Source: Paraburkholderia sprentiae WSM5005
GTDB taxonomy: Bacteria; Pseudomonadota; Gammaproteobacteria; Burkholderiales; Burkholderiaceae
Assembly (NCBI RefSeq): GCF_001865575.2
Contig: NZ_CP017561.2
Span: 1,922,001-1,986,000, forward strand
Reading direction: 5' to 3'
Length of the DNA stretch: 64,000 nucleotides
Shown piece after piece: positions 1 through 8,162 of this stretch (within the stretch, counting starts at the first letter, position 1; every line of letters begins with the position of its first letter). A program made the translations under genes and the position numbers. A model generated the notes under the pieces. That model saw only the letters and a program-made list of their open reading frames with translations. It made no database searches and had not been told where the DNA came from.

Positions 1-290
1 ACCTTCGACACGATCATCTGCTCGACGATGCGGATCTGATTGGCGGTGTCGGTTTCATCCTTGATGCCGTTGGTGATCAGGTCGAACTTGGTGGGGTTGT
101 GCTTCTGATAATCCTTCGCGCCGGTCTCCATGGTCAGGAAGAACTCGTTGGCGAGCGACTTCATCACGAGCGCGACCTTGGGCTTATGAGCCGGCGCGTT
201 CTGCGCGTAGGCAGCGGAAAAAGGCAGGACGGCGGAGGCGGTGGCGAGAACTGCGGCGGCAAGCATGCGACGGCGGGTTCGATGGCTCAT
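1..290 (-). CDS. Sugar ABC transporter substrate-binding protein (N-terminal part)
   Basis: Only the first ~96 codons are in the window; the gene runs off the left edge. The product starts with a basic Sec signal peptide, a hydrophobic core and an AYA|QN cleavage site near residue 29. The mature start reads KVALVMKSLANEFF, typical of the periplasmic-binding-protein class that serves ribose, xylose and inositol importers. The ATG at 288-290 is preceded by GGAG at a good distance. A promoter and a LacI-type palindrome lie directly upstream, so the importer is probably substrate-induced. The sugar cannot be told from this fragment. Confidence 0.85.
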   Translation of the reverse strand, partial: MSHRTRRRMLAAAVLATASAVLPFSAAYAQNAPAHKPKVALVMKSLANEFFLTMETGAKDYQKHNPTKFDLITNGIKDETDTANQIRIVEQMIVSK

Positions 291-341
291 GCGTATCTCC
301 AGGATTCTGTGGCTCGCGGACGAGCCGTATTTTTTGTGATG

Positions 342-355
342 CGCAAACGTTTGCG
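342..355. promoter_or_regulatory. LacI-family operator palindrome
   Basis: CGCAAACGTTTGCG is a perfect 14-bp palindrome with the central CG expected for LacI/GalR-family operators and a GCAAACG half-site common in ribose/rhamnose-type regulators. It covers the predicted start of transcription of the sugar importer gene, an ideal place for repression. The cognate regulator is probably encoded with the importer outside the window. PtxS in this window is less likely, since its predicted site (13516-13533) has a different core. Confidence 0.7.
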
Positions 356-361
356 AGGCCT

Positions 362-391
362 ATTCTCAGCGCAAGCCCTTCGGAATGTCAA
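362..391 (-). promoter_or_regulatory. Sigma70-type promoter for the sugar-binding-protein gene
   Basis: Read on the minus strand there is a perfect -35 box TTGACA (386-391) and a -10-like GAGAAT (362-367) with 18 bp between them. The site lies about 75 bp before the ATG at 290, and the operator palindrome at 342-355 sits just downstream, where the transcription start should be. Spacing and position make it credible; the -10 matches consensus at only four of six bases. Confidence 0.6.
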
Positions 392-605
392 CGAATCGCG
401 GTGTTGCAACGCATCGGCGCGCAAGCGCCGCGGCGCCGCAATGCGCTCGATCCATCCGGGCAGCGTGTGGCAAGGTTTCCTCGCTCGGTCCGTGCAGTCG
501 ATGTCGCCCGTGCGTCGCGCGCGGCGCGGCGTACCGGCCGCTTATGCTGGCCTGGTATCGCGCGCGCTGCAAGTGAAACCGCGAGGAAAACGGGAGGCGC
601 GCCGG

Positions 606-1583
606 CTAGAGCCAGCCGGCCTTGCGAAAGCGCCGGTAGAGTACGAAGTCGATCGCCAGCATCACCAGCAGGACGACCGGATAGCCGAACTTGAAATGCA
701 GCTCGGGAATGCGCTCGAAGTTCATCCCGTAGATACCGGCGATCATCGTCGGCACCGCGAACAGCGCTGCGAACGAGCCGAGCCGCTTGGTGATTTCGCT
801 CTCGGCGAGCGAGATCATGCCGAGGTTCACCTGCACCGCCGTGACGACGATTTCGCGTCGTCCCTCGATGGTTCTGACGATCCGGTCGAGGTGATCGTAG
901 ACGTCGCGAAAGTACGCCTGCATGCCCGCACACACGCTCGGAATGCGCCCGCCCGTCAGTTTCCCGACCGCTTCCTGCAGCGGCACGATATGGTGCTGCA
1001 GGATCACCAGCCGGCGCTTCATCGTGTACAGGTCCTGCACGATCGCGCGCGCGGCGGCCGAATCGCTCTTCTCGAAGATGCGGTCTTCGAGCGTCTCGAG
1101 CTCGGTGCTCATCGCCTCGACGACCGGGAAATATCGGTCGACCACGTCGTCGATCAGCGCGTACAGCACGAACGCCGAGCCTTCCTTCAACAGATGCGGC
1201 TCGCGCTCGCAGCGCGCCCGCACGCCCTGGAAACCGGTGCGCGTGCCGCGGCGCACCGACAGCACATAGTTGCTGCCGACGAACACGTCGACTTCGCCGA
1301 TCACGAGTTCGCCTTGCTCGTCCATCTCGACCGTGTGCATCACGGTAAACAGCGAATCGCCGTACTCCTCGAGCTTCGGGCGCTGATGGCCGTATTGCGC
1401 GTCTTCGATCGCGAGCTCGTGCAGATTGAACTCGTCTTTCATGACCGCGAGTTCGTCGGGGCTCGGGTCTTTCAACGCGACCCAGACGAAGCACTCGGGC
1501 CGCGCGACATAGTCGCTGATGCTGTCGATATCGATGTCAGCGAGCTTCCGGCCGTCCTGATAGGCGGCGCAATTGATCAGCAT
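606..1583 (-). CDS. corA: CorA-type magnesium/cobalt transporter
   Basis: Inner-membrane pentameric divalent cation channel. The 325-residue product has a long acidic, helix-rich cytoplasmic N-terminal domain, then two C-terminal membrane helices. The signature GMN is at about residues 286-288, at the end of the first helix (IAGIYGMNFE), and the second helix is followed by a basic tail (RRFRKAGWL). Length matches the family. I place the start at the ATG at 1581-1583, preceded by AAGG. Longer in-frame starts reach 1724 but add arginine-rich sequence not seen in CorA. Transcribed alone. Confidence 0.93.
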   Translation of the reverse strand: MLINCAAYQDGRKLADIDIDSISDYVARPECFVWVALKDPSPDELAVMKDEFNLHELAIEDAQYGHQRPKLEEYGDSLFTVMHTVEMDEQGELVIGEVDVFVGSNYVLSVRRGTRTGFQGVRARCEREPHLLKEGSAFVLYALIDDVVDRYFPVVEAMSTELETLEDRIFEKSDSAAARAIVQDLYTMKRRLVILQHHIVPLQEAVGKLTGGRIPSVCAGMQAYFRDVYDHLDRIVRTIEGRREIVVTAVQVNLGMISLAESEITKRLGSFAALFAVPTMIAGIYGMNFERIPELHFKFGYPVVLLVMLAIDFVLYRRFRKAGWL

Positions 1584-1762
1584 GTTCGGATTACCTTGCA
1601 TACGGAAGCAGACCGCGCCGCCGTCTCGCGTAAGCGTGGCGTAAGCCGGGCGGCGGGTCTGCATGAACGGACAAGCACGCTTGCGACGGGCTTGCATCAG
1701 CCGCCATGTTAAGGCGCGACGCATCAGCCGCGCGTATCCGTTTGTGAATAATCGACGACACG

Positions 1763-2251
1763 CTACTGCGCGACCCGTTGCAGGCCGATGCGGTGATCGT
1801 CATTGAACGTGACCGAGGCGCGGTTGGTGTAGCGCGGGTCGGGCGTCACGATGAAGGTCAGCTCGACGAGCGGATCGAACTGCGTCGATACACCGATCCG
1901 ATGCGCGCCGGGCGGCAGATAGAACACCACGTGCTCGCCGTTCAACAGGTCGGTCACGCGCTCGCCGTCGACATAGACGAGCGCATCGCGGAACCGCACC
2001 ACCACGTCGCGCGAACGCTCGCGCCGCACGTCCACCGCGACGAGCCCAGGGCCCGGCTGCGTGTAACCCTGTCCGACGATGCGCTCGGCCGGCACCGGTT
2101 TGAACGGTACCGGCTCGGCCGGCGTCGACGCGCAGCCGGCTAGCGTAAGCGCGCTGATCACGCTGAACGCGACGGATGCGGCCAACGCGGCGCAGCGTGC
2201 GGACCCGGCCGGCCGTGCGGTTCGGCCGCGGCAAGACACGCGCATCGGCAT
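1763..2251 (-). CDS. Predicted lipoprotein of unknown function
   Basis: The 162-residue product has a basic N-terminus, a hydrophobic stretch and a lipobox LAGC with the lipidated cysteine at residue 40, so it should be anchored to a membrane facing the periplasm. The mature part is short and beta-rich (VVVRFRDALVYVDGERVTDLLNGEHVVFYLPPG pattern is split by glycine turns), resembling small sandwich or PEGA-like domains that present short loops. The n-region is unusually long (about 20 residues), so a start further inside is possible. No function can be assigned; it follows corA but is separately spaced. Confidence 0.75.
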   Translation of the reverse strand: MPMRVSCRGRTARPAGSARCAALAASVAFSVISALTLAGCASTPAEPVPFKPVPAERIVGQGYTQPGPGLVAVDVRRERSRDVVVRFRDALVYVDGERVTDLLNGEHVVFYLPPGAHRIGVSTQFDPLVELTFIVTPDPRYTNRASVTFNDDHRIGLQRVAQ

Positions 2252-2431
2252 GCTGGTTCTCCCGTGTGCTCTCGATCGTGGGCGGCTCGTGGGCCGGCTT
2301 TCCGACTACGCGGTGCGGGTCGCCGCTGTGCGTCCGCCTGACCCGGCGCGCACGCTGCGCTCGCACGCATGACTGTTGCGCATCATAGCAACGCACGGGC
2401 AATGCGCCGGCCAATGTCGACCCTGCTCGGG

Positions 2432-2457
2432 CGCCGCGCCTCTTGCACGGCGCGGCG
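2432..2457 (+). terminator. GC-rich hairpin followed by TTC repeats
   Basis: CGCCGCGCC (2432-2440) pairs with GGCGCGGCG (2449-2457) around an 8-nt loop, followed by TTCTTCTTC. It resembles an intrinsic terminator on the plus strand. No plus-strand gene lies upstream, so it may be an attenuator in the cydX leader or the trace of a lost gene. Confidence 0.4.
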
Positions 2458-2533
2458 TTCTTCTTCATGATCGTTGCGAAGGCGGCCGCACTGGCGGTTG
2501 ACCGTCGTCGGACGCACGATCAAGGAGACTGCG

Positions 2534-2680
2534 ATGTGGTATTTCACCTGGATTCTCGGCGTGGGTGTGGCGCTCGGCTTCGGCATCATCAACGTGATGT
2601 GGCTCGAGACCAACGGCACGTTCGCGCGCGACCCGCACCCCGATGCCGTCGCCGCGCCGCGTGAGGACAAGCCTGCGTGA
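2534..2680 (+). CDS. cydX: CydX/YbgT-type cytochrome bd oxidase small subunit
   Basis: A 48-residue single-pass membrane protein beginning MWYFTWILG and continuing with a hydrophobic helix and a WLE motif, the hallmark of CydX/YbgT, which stabilises the haem site of cytochrome bd quinol oxidase. The ATG at 2534 follows a strong AAGGAGA. cydX normally follows cydA and cydB; here neither is nearby, and the upstream gene is a lipoprotein on the other strand. Its TGA overlaps the GTG start of the next gene (GTGA), so the two are probably translated together. The tail after the helix (about residues 28-48) is polar and alanine/proline-rich. Confidence 0.88.
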   Translation: MWYFTWILGVGVALGFGIINVMWLETNGTFARDPHPDAVAAPREDKPA

Positions 2681-3258
2681 GCTCGCTGGTTTTCTTTTGC
2701 GGTCATGCGGGCACGGGCAAGACGACGTTGGCGAAACAACTGCTCGGCCCGCTGATGAAAGCGAGCGGCGCGCCGTTCTGCCTGCTCGACAAGGACACGC
2801 TTTACGGCGGCTATAGTGCGGCCGCGATGTCCATGCTGACCGGTGATCCGAACGATCGCGACAGCCCTCTTTTCCTGCAGCATCTGCGCGAGCCCGAGTA
2901 TCGCGGCCTCATCGATACCGCCCGCGACAATCTCGAACTCGGCGTCAGTGTGTTGGTCGTCGGCCCGCTATCGCGCGAGGTGCGCGAGCGGCGTCTGTTC
3001 GATCATACGTGGCTGGGTGTCGCCCCGGACGTGAAGTTGCGTGTCGTATGGGTGCACACGTCGGAGGACGTGGCGCGGCAGCGGATCGTCGCGCGCGCGA
3101 ATCCCAACGATGCATACAAGCTCGCACACTGGGAGGACTACCGGCAGCGCCGGTTCGTGCCGAGCGGCGCGAGCCGCGATGGTCTGCTGATGTTCGACAA
3201 CACCGCGCCGAACCCGGCGCACTATGACGCGCTCGTCGCGCGGATCATGGCTGGGTGA
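2677..3258 (+). CDS. AAA-type P-loop ATPase / small-molecule kinase-like protein
   Basis: A 193-residue protein with an N-terminal Walker A motif GHAGTGKTT (residues 9-17) and a conserved acidic LLDKDTLY segment around residue 40. It has the size and order of small P-loop kinases of the zeta-toxin, gluconate-kinase and chloramphenicol-phosphotransferase type. The C-terminal half has arginine-rich lid-like sequence (VARQRIVARANPND). The substrate is unknown. It starts at a GTG overlapping the cydX stop, with no separate ribosome binding site, which implies translational coupling. It could be a metabolite kinase or an assembly-linked ATPase. Confidence 0.8.
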   Translation: MSSLVFFCGHAGTGKTTLAKQLLGPLMKASGAPFCLLDKDTLYGGYSAAAMSMLTGDPNDRDSPLFLQHLREPEYRGLIDTARDNLELGVSVLVVGPLSREVRERRLFDHTWLGVAPDVKLRVVWVHTSEDVARQRIVARANPNDAYKLAHWEDYRQRRFVPSGASRDGLLMFDNTAPNPAHYDALVARIMAG

Positions 3259-3285
3259 CGGTCGCCGTCGCGAGCTATCGCAGCC

Positions 3286-4383
3286 TCAAACCGTCGCCAT
3301 CGCCTCCAGCGACCGCCCCTCATACAGCTTGCCGAAGCGGTTCGCCAGAAAATCGCCGAGCGACACCTGCTCCTGCCGCACGAAGCCCTTTTGCGGCAGC
3401 TTGCGCTCGCGGAACAGATCCAGCACCGCGCACATCGCGCCGGCGGTCGTGATCTGGATCGCGCTCATCGGCACGCCGCAGACGGTCTTCGCGAAAATCT
3501 TGCGCGTGAACACCTCCTGCACGAGCTGAGCGTCGCGCATGCCGCTCACGGTGATGAACACCAGCACGACATCCTGCGCGGTCGACGGCACCGAGCGGCG
3601 CATGATGGCTTTCAGCGTATCGCGGTCGCTCGACAGACGCAGGTCCTCCAGCAGGAACTGCATCAGGTTGCGATGGCCTGGATAGCGCACCGACTTGTAG
3701 TCGAGCGATTCGACGCGGCCCGATAGCGTTTCGCACAGCGTGCCGAGCCCGCCCGAGGTGTTGAACGCTTCGTACTCGGTGCCGTCGAGCGAGAAATGCT
3801 CGAGGCCTTCGAGCGGCTGCACCCACTGCGTGCGGCCGTCGCGGATCGCCTCGCACGGCTGGCAATACTCGTTGATCAGACCGTCGACGCTCCACGTCAG
3901 GTTGTACTTCAGCGCATTGGTCGGAAACTCGGGCAGCGCGCCGACGCGCATCTTCACGTCGCGGATTTCCGTGAAGCGGTTCGCGAGCTCATGCGCGGCA
4001 ATGCCGATAAAACCCGGTGCGAGACCGCACTGCGGCATGAACGCGTGATCGGCATCTTCGGCAATGGCGCGGATCGCGTGCGTTGCGCGCACGTCCTCCG
4101 TCAGATCGAAGTAATGGACACCCGCGCCCTTCGCGGCCGATGCGACGTTGACCGCGAGGTAGTACGGCAGCGCATTGATCAGCACGTCGAAGCCCTGAAT
4201 CGCGGCTCGCACTACGGCGGCGTCGGCGGAATCGATGCGGCGCGTCGGCATCCCCTGGGCGGCGAGCTTGTCGAGCGCATGCTGATCGCGGTCGAATGCG
4301 ACGACTTCGTAGTCGCCCGTCTCGCGCAGCATATGGGCAATGGTGTGACCGATCAGGCCTGCGCCAACGATAGCTACTTTCAT
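3286..4383 (-). CDS. Saccharopine dehydrogenase-family NAD(P) oxidoreductase
   Basis: The 365-residue product begins with a dinucleotide-binding fold (MKVAIVGAGLIG, GxGxxG at residues 7-12) and continues with the catalytic/dimer domain of the saccharopine dehydrogenase and lysine 6-dehydrogenase group (GLAPGF segment, YKSVRYPGH motif). Such enzymes oxidise or reduce amino acids with secondary amines. The start at 4383 has an AAGGAG six bases upstream; longer in-frame starts (to 4596) add low-complexity sequence. An Lrp/AsnC regulator gene lies directly upstream in the same direction, consistent with an amino-acid catabolic role. The exact substrate is not visible. Confidence 0.85.
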   Translation of the reverse strand: MKVAIVGAGLIGHTIAHMLRETGDYEVVAFDRDQHALDKLAAQGMPTRRIDSADAAVVRAAIQGFDVLINALPYYLAVNVASAAKGAGVHYFDLTEDVRATHAIRAIAEDADHAFMPQCGLAPGFIGIAAHELANRFTEIRDVKMRVGALPEFPTNALKYNLTWSVDGLINEYCQPCEAIRDGRTQWVQPLEGLEHFSLDGTEYEAFNTSGGLGTLCETLSGRVESLDYKSVRYPGHRNLMQFLLEDLRLSSDRDTLKAIMRRSVPSTAQDVVLVFITVSGMRDAQLVQEVFTRKIFAKTVCGVPMSAIQITTAGAMCAVLDLFRERKLPQKGFVRQEQVSLGDFLANRFGKLYEGRSLEAMATV

Positions 4384-4641
4384 CTGCTGCTCCTTGTTAT
4401 CCATGTGCTGTCTTCGAGCGTGGGAAGTGCGCCGTGCGTTGCGCGCGGCGCCTGCGGACCGAACCCTTGAATGACAGTGTAGGTAGAAGCAAAAACAGTT
4501 CATACGCGCAAAATGCTGCGGTATGACCATCGGGTTCGACGTTCTGACGAACGCGTAAAGCGATTCGTCGAAGTACGGTCGAAAAGGCGCTAACAAAAGG
4601 ATTCGCGAGCCGCCCGCGGATAGGCTACGCCGCGCGCCGGC

Positions 4642-5100
4642 TCACACGGCGCCGCGGTCGATCTTGCGCGCGAGAATGATCGACGTCGTGGTCCGCTCGA
4701 CGCCTTCAAGGCCGCCGATCTGATCGAGCAGATCGTTGAGCCGCTCCGGCGAATCGGCGCGCAGCCATGCCACGTAGTCGAACTCGCCGCTCACCGCGCA
4801 CAGCAGCTGAACCTCCGGCATTTTGGCGAGGCGCTTCTGCACGGCCGGCCCGTGCTTCGGCGCGATGATGATGCCGACATACGCAACGATGCTCGAATCG
4901 AGCACGTCCTGGCCGAGCCGCACGCTGTAGCCGGCGATCACGTTGCTGCGCTCGAGCCGCGCAATGCGTGCGATCACGGTCGTGCGCGCGACGCCGAGCT
5001 GCCGCGCGAGACTCGCGACGCTCTCACGCGCGTTGGCTTGAAGCAGTGCAACGAGGTTACGGTCGAGGTCGTCGAGCTGGTCGAGGCGCGGAGGTCTCAT
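4642..5100 (-). CDS. Lrp/AsnC-family transcriptional regulator
   Basis: At 152 residues it matches the family length. The N-terminal winged helix-turn-helix (LDQLDDLDRNLVALL, then REDSVASLARQLGV-type recognition region at about residues 25-50) is followed by the RAM ligand-binding domain (VQLLCAVSGEFDYVAWL). These proteins form octamers and sense amino acids. It lies 258 bp upstream of the saccharopine-dehydrogenase-like gene in the same orientation and likely controls it. No obvious ribosome binding site precedes the ATG. Confidence 0.9.
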   Translation of the reverse strand: MRPPRLDQLDDLDRNLVALLQANARESVASLARQLGVARTTVIARIARLERSNVIAGYSVRLGQDVLDSSIVAYVGIIIAPKHGPAVQKRLAKMPEVQLLCAVSGEFDYVAWLRADSPERLNDLLDQIGGLEGVERTTTSIILARKIDRGAV

Positions 5101-5436
5101 CGAAGGGGAAAGGAAGTGGGTGTGGAATGTCGCGGATTATCGCGCGTCTGCGCGCAGCGGCGCCATGTCACGCTGCACGGCCACAGAGGCACGGCGTCTC
5201 GTGGGGGCCTCGGCGCAGTGTGCCGGCGCAATTGCCGCGCAGGCGCGAGCCGTTTCGCGTTCGTTTCGGTTGTAAGCGTTTGTCGCACCGACACCGTGTT
5301 GTAGGGTTAACGTGTTACTAATAGCGGCGACAGGCGAATGCGGCAGCCGCTTAGCGGCGCCGCCATTGGCCGCTGGCGCGGGGCACTTCGCTCGCCGCGC
5401 GCCGTGTCTCAATACGAACAGACATCAGGAGTTTCG
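5101..5436. other. Intergenic region between asnC-type and spy-type genes
   Basis: This gap separates divergently transcribed genes. The last 100 bp are less GC-rich and carry GTTAACGTGTTAC around 5308-5320 and TAATAG just after, a plausible promoter area for the LTxxQ gene, but no boxes fit consensus at proper spacing. No coding frame is convincing. Confidence 0.4.
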
Positions 5437-5958
5437 ATGAAAAAAGCACTGGTTATGCTGGCTACCGCCGTTTCAATGGGCGGCGCGTTCGCCCAAACCG
5501 CCGCGCCGGCCGCGGCACCGGACACCACAGCCTCGGCCCCCGCGGCCAAGGCCGGCCATGAACGCAACGTCGAAGACCGCATCGCTTATCTGCACTCGCA
5601 ACTGAAGATCACGCCCGCGCAGGAGACGCAATGGAAGGCATTCGCCGACGTCATGCGCAGCAACGGCGAAACCATGGGTCAGCTGTTCGAGCAGCGCAAG
5701 GCGGCAACCAACGTGAGCGCGCTCGACGATATGAAACAGTACGCGACGATCGCGCAGGCGCATGCGGATGGCATGAAGAAGCTCGTCGATGCATTCGATC
5801 CGCTGTATAACAGCCTGTCACCGGAGCAAAAGAAGCTCGCCGACGCGACGTTCCGCCATGGCGGCCCGGAGAGCGGCCATCATCGCGGCCGCCACGGCAA
5901 GGGCATGAGCGGCAAGCCTGCGGCCGAAGCCGCGAGCGACGCGGCCGTCAAGCCGTAA
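5437..5958 (+). CDS. Spy/CpxP-like LTxxQ-motif periplasmic protein
   Basis: A 173-residue exported protein with a signal peptide cleaved near AFA|QT (residue 19), an alanine/proline-rich linker and a helical domain carrying two LTxxQ-type motifs (LKITPAQ at 56-62 and SLSPEQ near 128). This is the mark of the Spy/CpxP family of periplasmic chaperones and envelope-stress adaptors. The C-terminus is rich in histidine and glycine (HHRGRHGKG), possibly metal-binding. Start chosen at the ATG preceded by CAGGAG at 5426-5431. Monocistronic. Confidence 0.87.
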   Translation: MKKALVMLATAVSMGGAFAQTAAPAAAPDTTASAPAAKAGHERNVEDRIAYLHSQLKITPAQETQWKAFADVMRSNGETMGQLFEQRKAATNVSALDDMKQYATIAQAHADGMKKLVDAFDPLYNSLSPEQKKLADATFRHGGPESGHHRGRHGKGMSGKPAAEAASDAAVKP

Positions 5959-6222
5959 TGAAGGGTCGCCCGCGGCGCGGGTTGCCGCGTTGCGGGCGCG
6001 GTCCGTTCGGACGCGGTTGATTTCAGCGATTCCGCTAGCGCCGGAAAAACGGCTTGCTCACACCTCCCCGCCATTCGAATCGCCCCGCCCGGCCCATGCA
6101 TCTGGCATGATTCGGGTGCGCGGCGTCCGGGCCGGCTTTCCGTCCTAGCGACCCACCGCACACGATCGCCGCCATGCGGCAAGTCTCACCGCAACACCCA
6201 CCCCTAATCTCCCGCCCGCTTC

Positions 6223-6660
6223 ATGACCGAACTCAGGAATCTCGATCTGCGTGACGATCCGCACGCCCAACGCGTCGTCAAGGACGAAACGGTAAGCGTC
6301 GAATTCGCCGCCGCCGAAGGCCAGTTGATGAGCCTCGAAGGCCCGAACCGCTATGTGCGTGGCGATTCGCTGATCACCGGCTCGACCGGCGAGCGCTGGG
6401 TCGTCTCGCGCGAGCGCTTCGACGCGAAGTACCTGCCCGCCGATGCGGCGCTTGCGCACGGCGAAGCCGGCGCGTATCGCAACCGCCCGGCGGTCGTGCT
6501 TGCCCGCCGGATGGACGCGGCCTTCTCGCTCGCGCGCTCGGCCAGCGGCGGCGACGTGCTGCACGGCGCGCCCGGCGACTGGGTCATGCAATATGCGCCC
6601 GGTGACTATGGCGTCGTGCAGGCCGCGCGTTTCGCGAAGGTCTATCGGCTCGCGGACTGA
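6223..6660 (+). CDS. PGDYG-motif protein of unknown function
   Basis: The 145-residue product carries a C-terminal segment ending in PGDYGVVQA, the motif that names the PGDYG family, and two earlier segments (ERWVVSRERFDAKY and NRPAVVLARRMD) reminiscent of small beta-barrel repeats. No signal peptide or membrane helix. Function is unknown; related sequences often occur as short stand-alone proteins in proteobacteria. It is flanked by the LTxxQ gene upstream and a convergent hypothetical gene downstream, so context gives no role. Confidence 0.75.
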   Translation: MTELRNLDLRDDPHAQRVVKDETVSVEFAAAEGQLMSLEGPNRYVRGDSLITGSTGERWVVSRERFDAKYLPADAALAHGEAGAYRNRPAVVLARRMDAAFSLARSASGGDVLHGAPGDWVMQYAPGDYGVVQAARFAKVYRLAD

Positions 6661-6689
6661 AACTGCTTCAAGGGCGCTTCATTGGTGCG

Positions 6690-7055
6690 TCACGCGAACT
6701 CGTCGCCGAGATCCACCGTGACTTCACGCGGAACCGCCTCGCCGTTCGCGTACATTTCTTCGAGCGAGCCCAGGCTCGCTTCGACGTACGCGCGCAACAC
6801 CGCGAAGCTGCGGCCGCGCAGCCGCACCGGCATCGCGCGATAACGCGCGAGCGCCGCCGGCGCGATCGCGACCGTCATCACGATGCGCCGCGCGGTCGAA
6901 CCGAAGCGCATCGCTACCCAGTGGATCGTCAGCGTGGGTGCGCCGTCGTCGGCCGCACGCTCGATGAACTGCGTCTGCTCGGGAAACAGATCGCTGATGA
7001 CGCGCGCGAGCTCGTCGAACTCTGGGTGCGCGCAGTCGTATTGGTAAGCTTCCAT
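6690..7055 (-). CDS. Conserved hypothetical protein, possibly DUF3022
   Basis: A 121-residue soluble protein beginning MEAYQYDCAHPEFDELARVI, with an alternating hydrophobic core (TLTIHWVAMRFGSTARRIVMTVAI) and a helical C-terminus. Size and texture recall the Burkholderiaceae-specific DUF3022 family, but I cannot confirm membership by eye. The ATG at 7055 is the only sensible start. It converges with the PGDYG gene. No catalytic motif seen. Confidence 0.6.
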   Translation of the reverse strand: MEAYQYDCAHPEFDELARVISDLFPEQTQFIERAADDGAPTLTIHWVAMRFGSTARRIVMTVAIAPAALARYRAMPVRLRGRSFAVLRAYVEASLGSLEEMYANGEAVPREVTVDLGDEFA

Positions 7056-7166
7056 GAGGGCTGCCGGGAAAAGAAGATCCTGAAACGTAGGCGCATTCTA
7101 GAGAAACGCTGAACGGATAGCGAGGCGCGTCGCGCCGGCCACCCCGGCGCTCATTCGCTCATTCGC

Positions 7167-8078
7167 TCACGCCTCGACCGGCCGCCGGTAAATCCGTATC
7201 AGCAGTCCCGCGACGAACAACGCCGCCACCGCATAGATCGTATCGGCCGCCGCGAGCGGCAGCAGCCGCGCCTGCGTCATCGCCGCGGGCACGTCGAGCA
7301 GCGCGTGCACCACGATGGCGAGCGGCAGGATGCCGCGCGAGCCGGCCCGCACGCCGCGCCACATCAGCACCGACAGACCGATCTGAAACACCAGCGCCGC
7401 GATGCGTTCCAGCGCAAAAATCCCGGCCAGTTGCGGCGTCAGGCTCGCGAGAATCAGATGCACGCGCATCACCGCTTCGGCCGGCAGATTGCCGAGATAA
7501 TCGCCGAGCCGGCCGCGGTTTTCGAGGACCGCGAACACGAGCCACTGGCACTGCACGAGCACGCCGACCAGCCACGCTTCGGCACCGCCGTGGCCGAGGC
7601 CATAGCTGAGCGCGGCGCCATCGTCGGCGCGCAATGCGGCGGTGCGCGTGTCGGCAGTCGCGCTGGCGGCGGTGCTCGCGGCGGTGCTGGTGCCCGCCCG
7701 TGCATCGACGCCGGCGTTCGCGTCGACGTTCGCTTTTCTGCGCGGCGCCGGCCGCGCCGTCGCGCGCTTCACGAGCAGCCGCATGCCGAAGAACCGCCCT
7801 ACTTCCTCGCAGACGCCCGCGGTCAGCGCGCCGTAGACGACGAACGCGAGCGGCTGCGCAAGGAACGCCGCGCTCGCCTCGTTGCCGCGCAGCAGATAGT
7901 CGTTCAGCCCACGCTCGATCACCATCGCGAACAGCGCGAACACCGCGACGCCGGCGATCGCGTCGCGCGGCCTGAGCGCGAGCGGCCGGCGCAACTGCCG
8001 ATAGATCAGAAACGGTAAAGCGGCGATGACGAGCGTGGCGAGTGCGAGGCTCGCGAGGGTAAGCGGTGGCACGACCAT
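7167..8078 (-). CDS. YhfC-family intramembrane protease-like protein
   Basis: A 303-residue polytopic membrane protein with about seven helices. The segment VYGALTAGVCEEVGRFFGMRLL has the EExxR arrangement used as active site by YhfC and CAAX-type glutamic intramembrane proteases, and HALLDVPAAM supplies a second histidine-containing motif near the C-terminus. A long Ala/Thr/Asp-rich insert (roughly residues 110-155) separates the catalytic helices and varies from the family norm. The start has AAGGA upstream. Substrate unknown. It is separated from the ptxS gene by 84 bp and read in the same direction. Confidence 0.75.
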   Translation of the reverse strand: MVVPPLTLASLALATLVIAALPFLIYRQLRRPLALRPRDAIAGVAVFALFAMVIERGLNDYLLRGNEASAAFLAQPLAFVVYGALTAGVCEEVGRFFGMRLLVKRATARPAPRRKANVDANAGVDARAGTSTAASTAASATADTRTAALRADDGAALSYGLGHGGAEAWLVGVLVQCQWLVFAVLENRGRLGDYLGNLPAEAVMRVHLILASLTPQLAGIFALERIAALVFQIGLSVLMWRGVRAGSRGILPLAIVVHALLDVPAAMTQARLLPLAAADTIYAVAALFVAGLLIRIYRRPVEA

Positions 8079-8162
8079 GAGTATCCTTGCGGGGTTCGTT
8101 GCAATCCCCGGCGCGCAACCGCTGCGCGCCGCAGCCCCGAATGATCGCAGATCGAGCGCAAC

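Larger units (their letters stand above)
291..605. other. Intergenic region between sugar importer and corA
   Basis: Apart from the promoter and palindrome near 342-391 I see nothing coding here. Open frames in 366-605 overlap each other in several frames and have no ribosome binding sites or family resemblance. The corA stop lies at the right edge. Confidence 0.5.

Noticed and set aside
99..1712. Long plus-strand frame of 537 codons opposite corA
   Set aside because: It is the antisense shadow of corA in GC-rich DNA; the product is a run of Arg, His, Asp and Ala with no family resemblance and no ribosome binding site.
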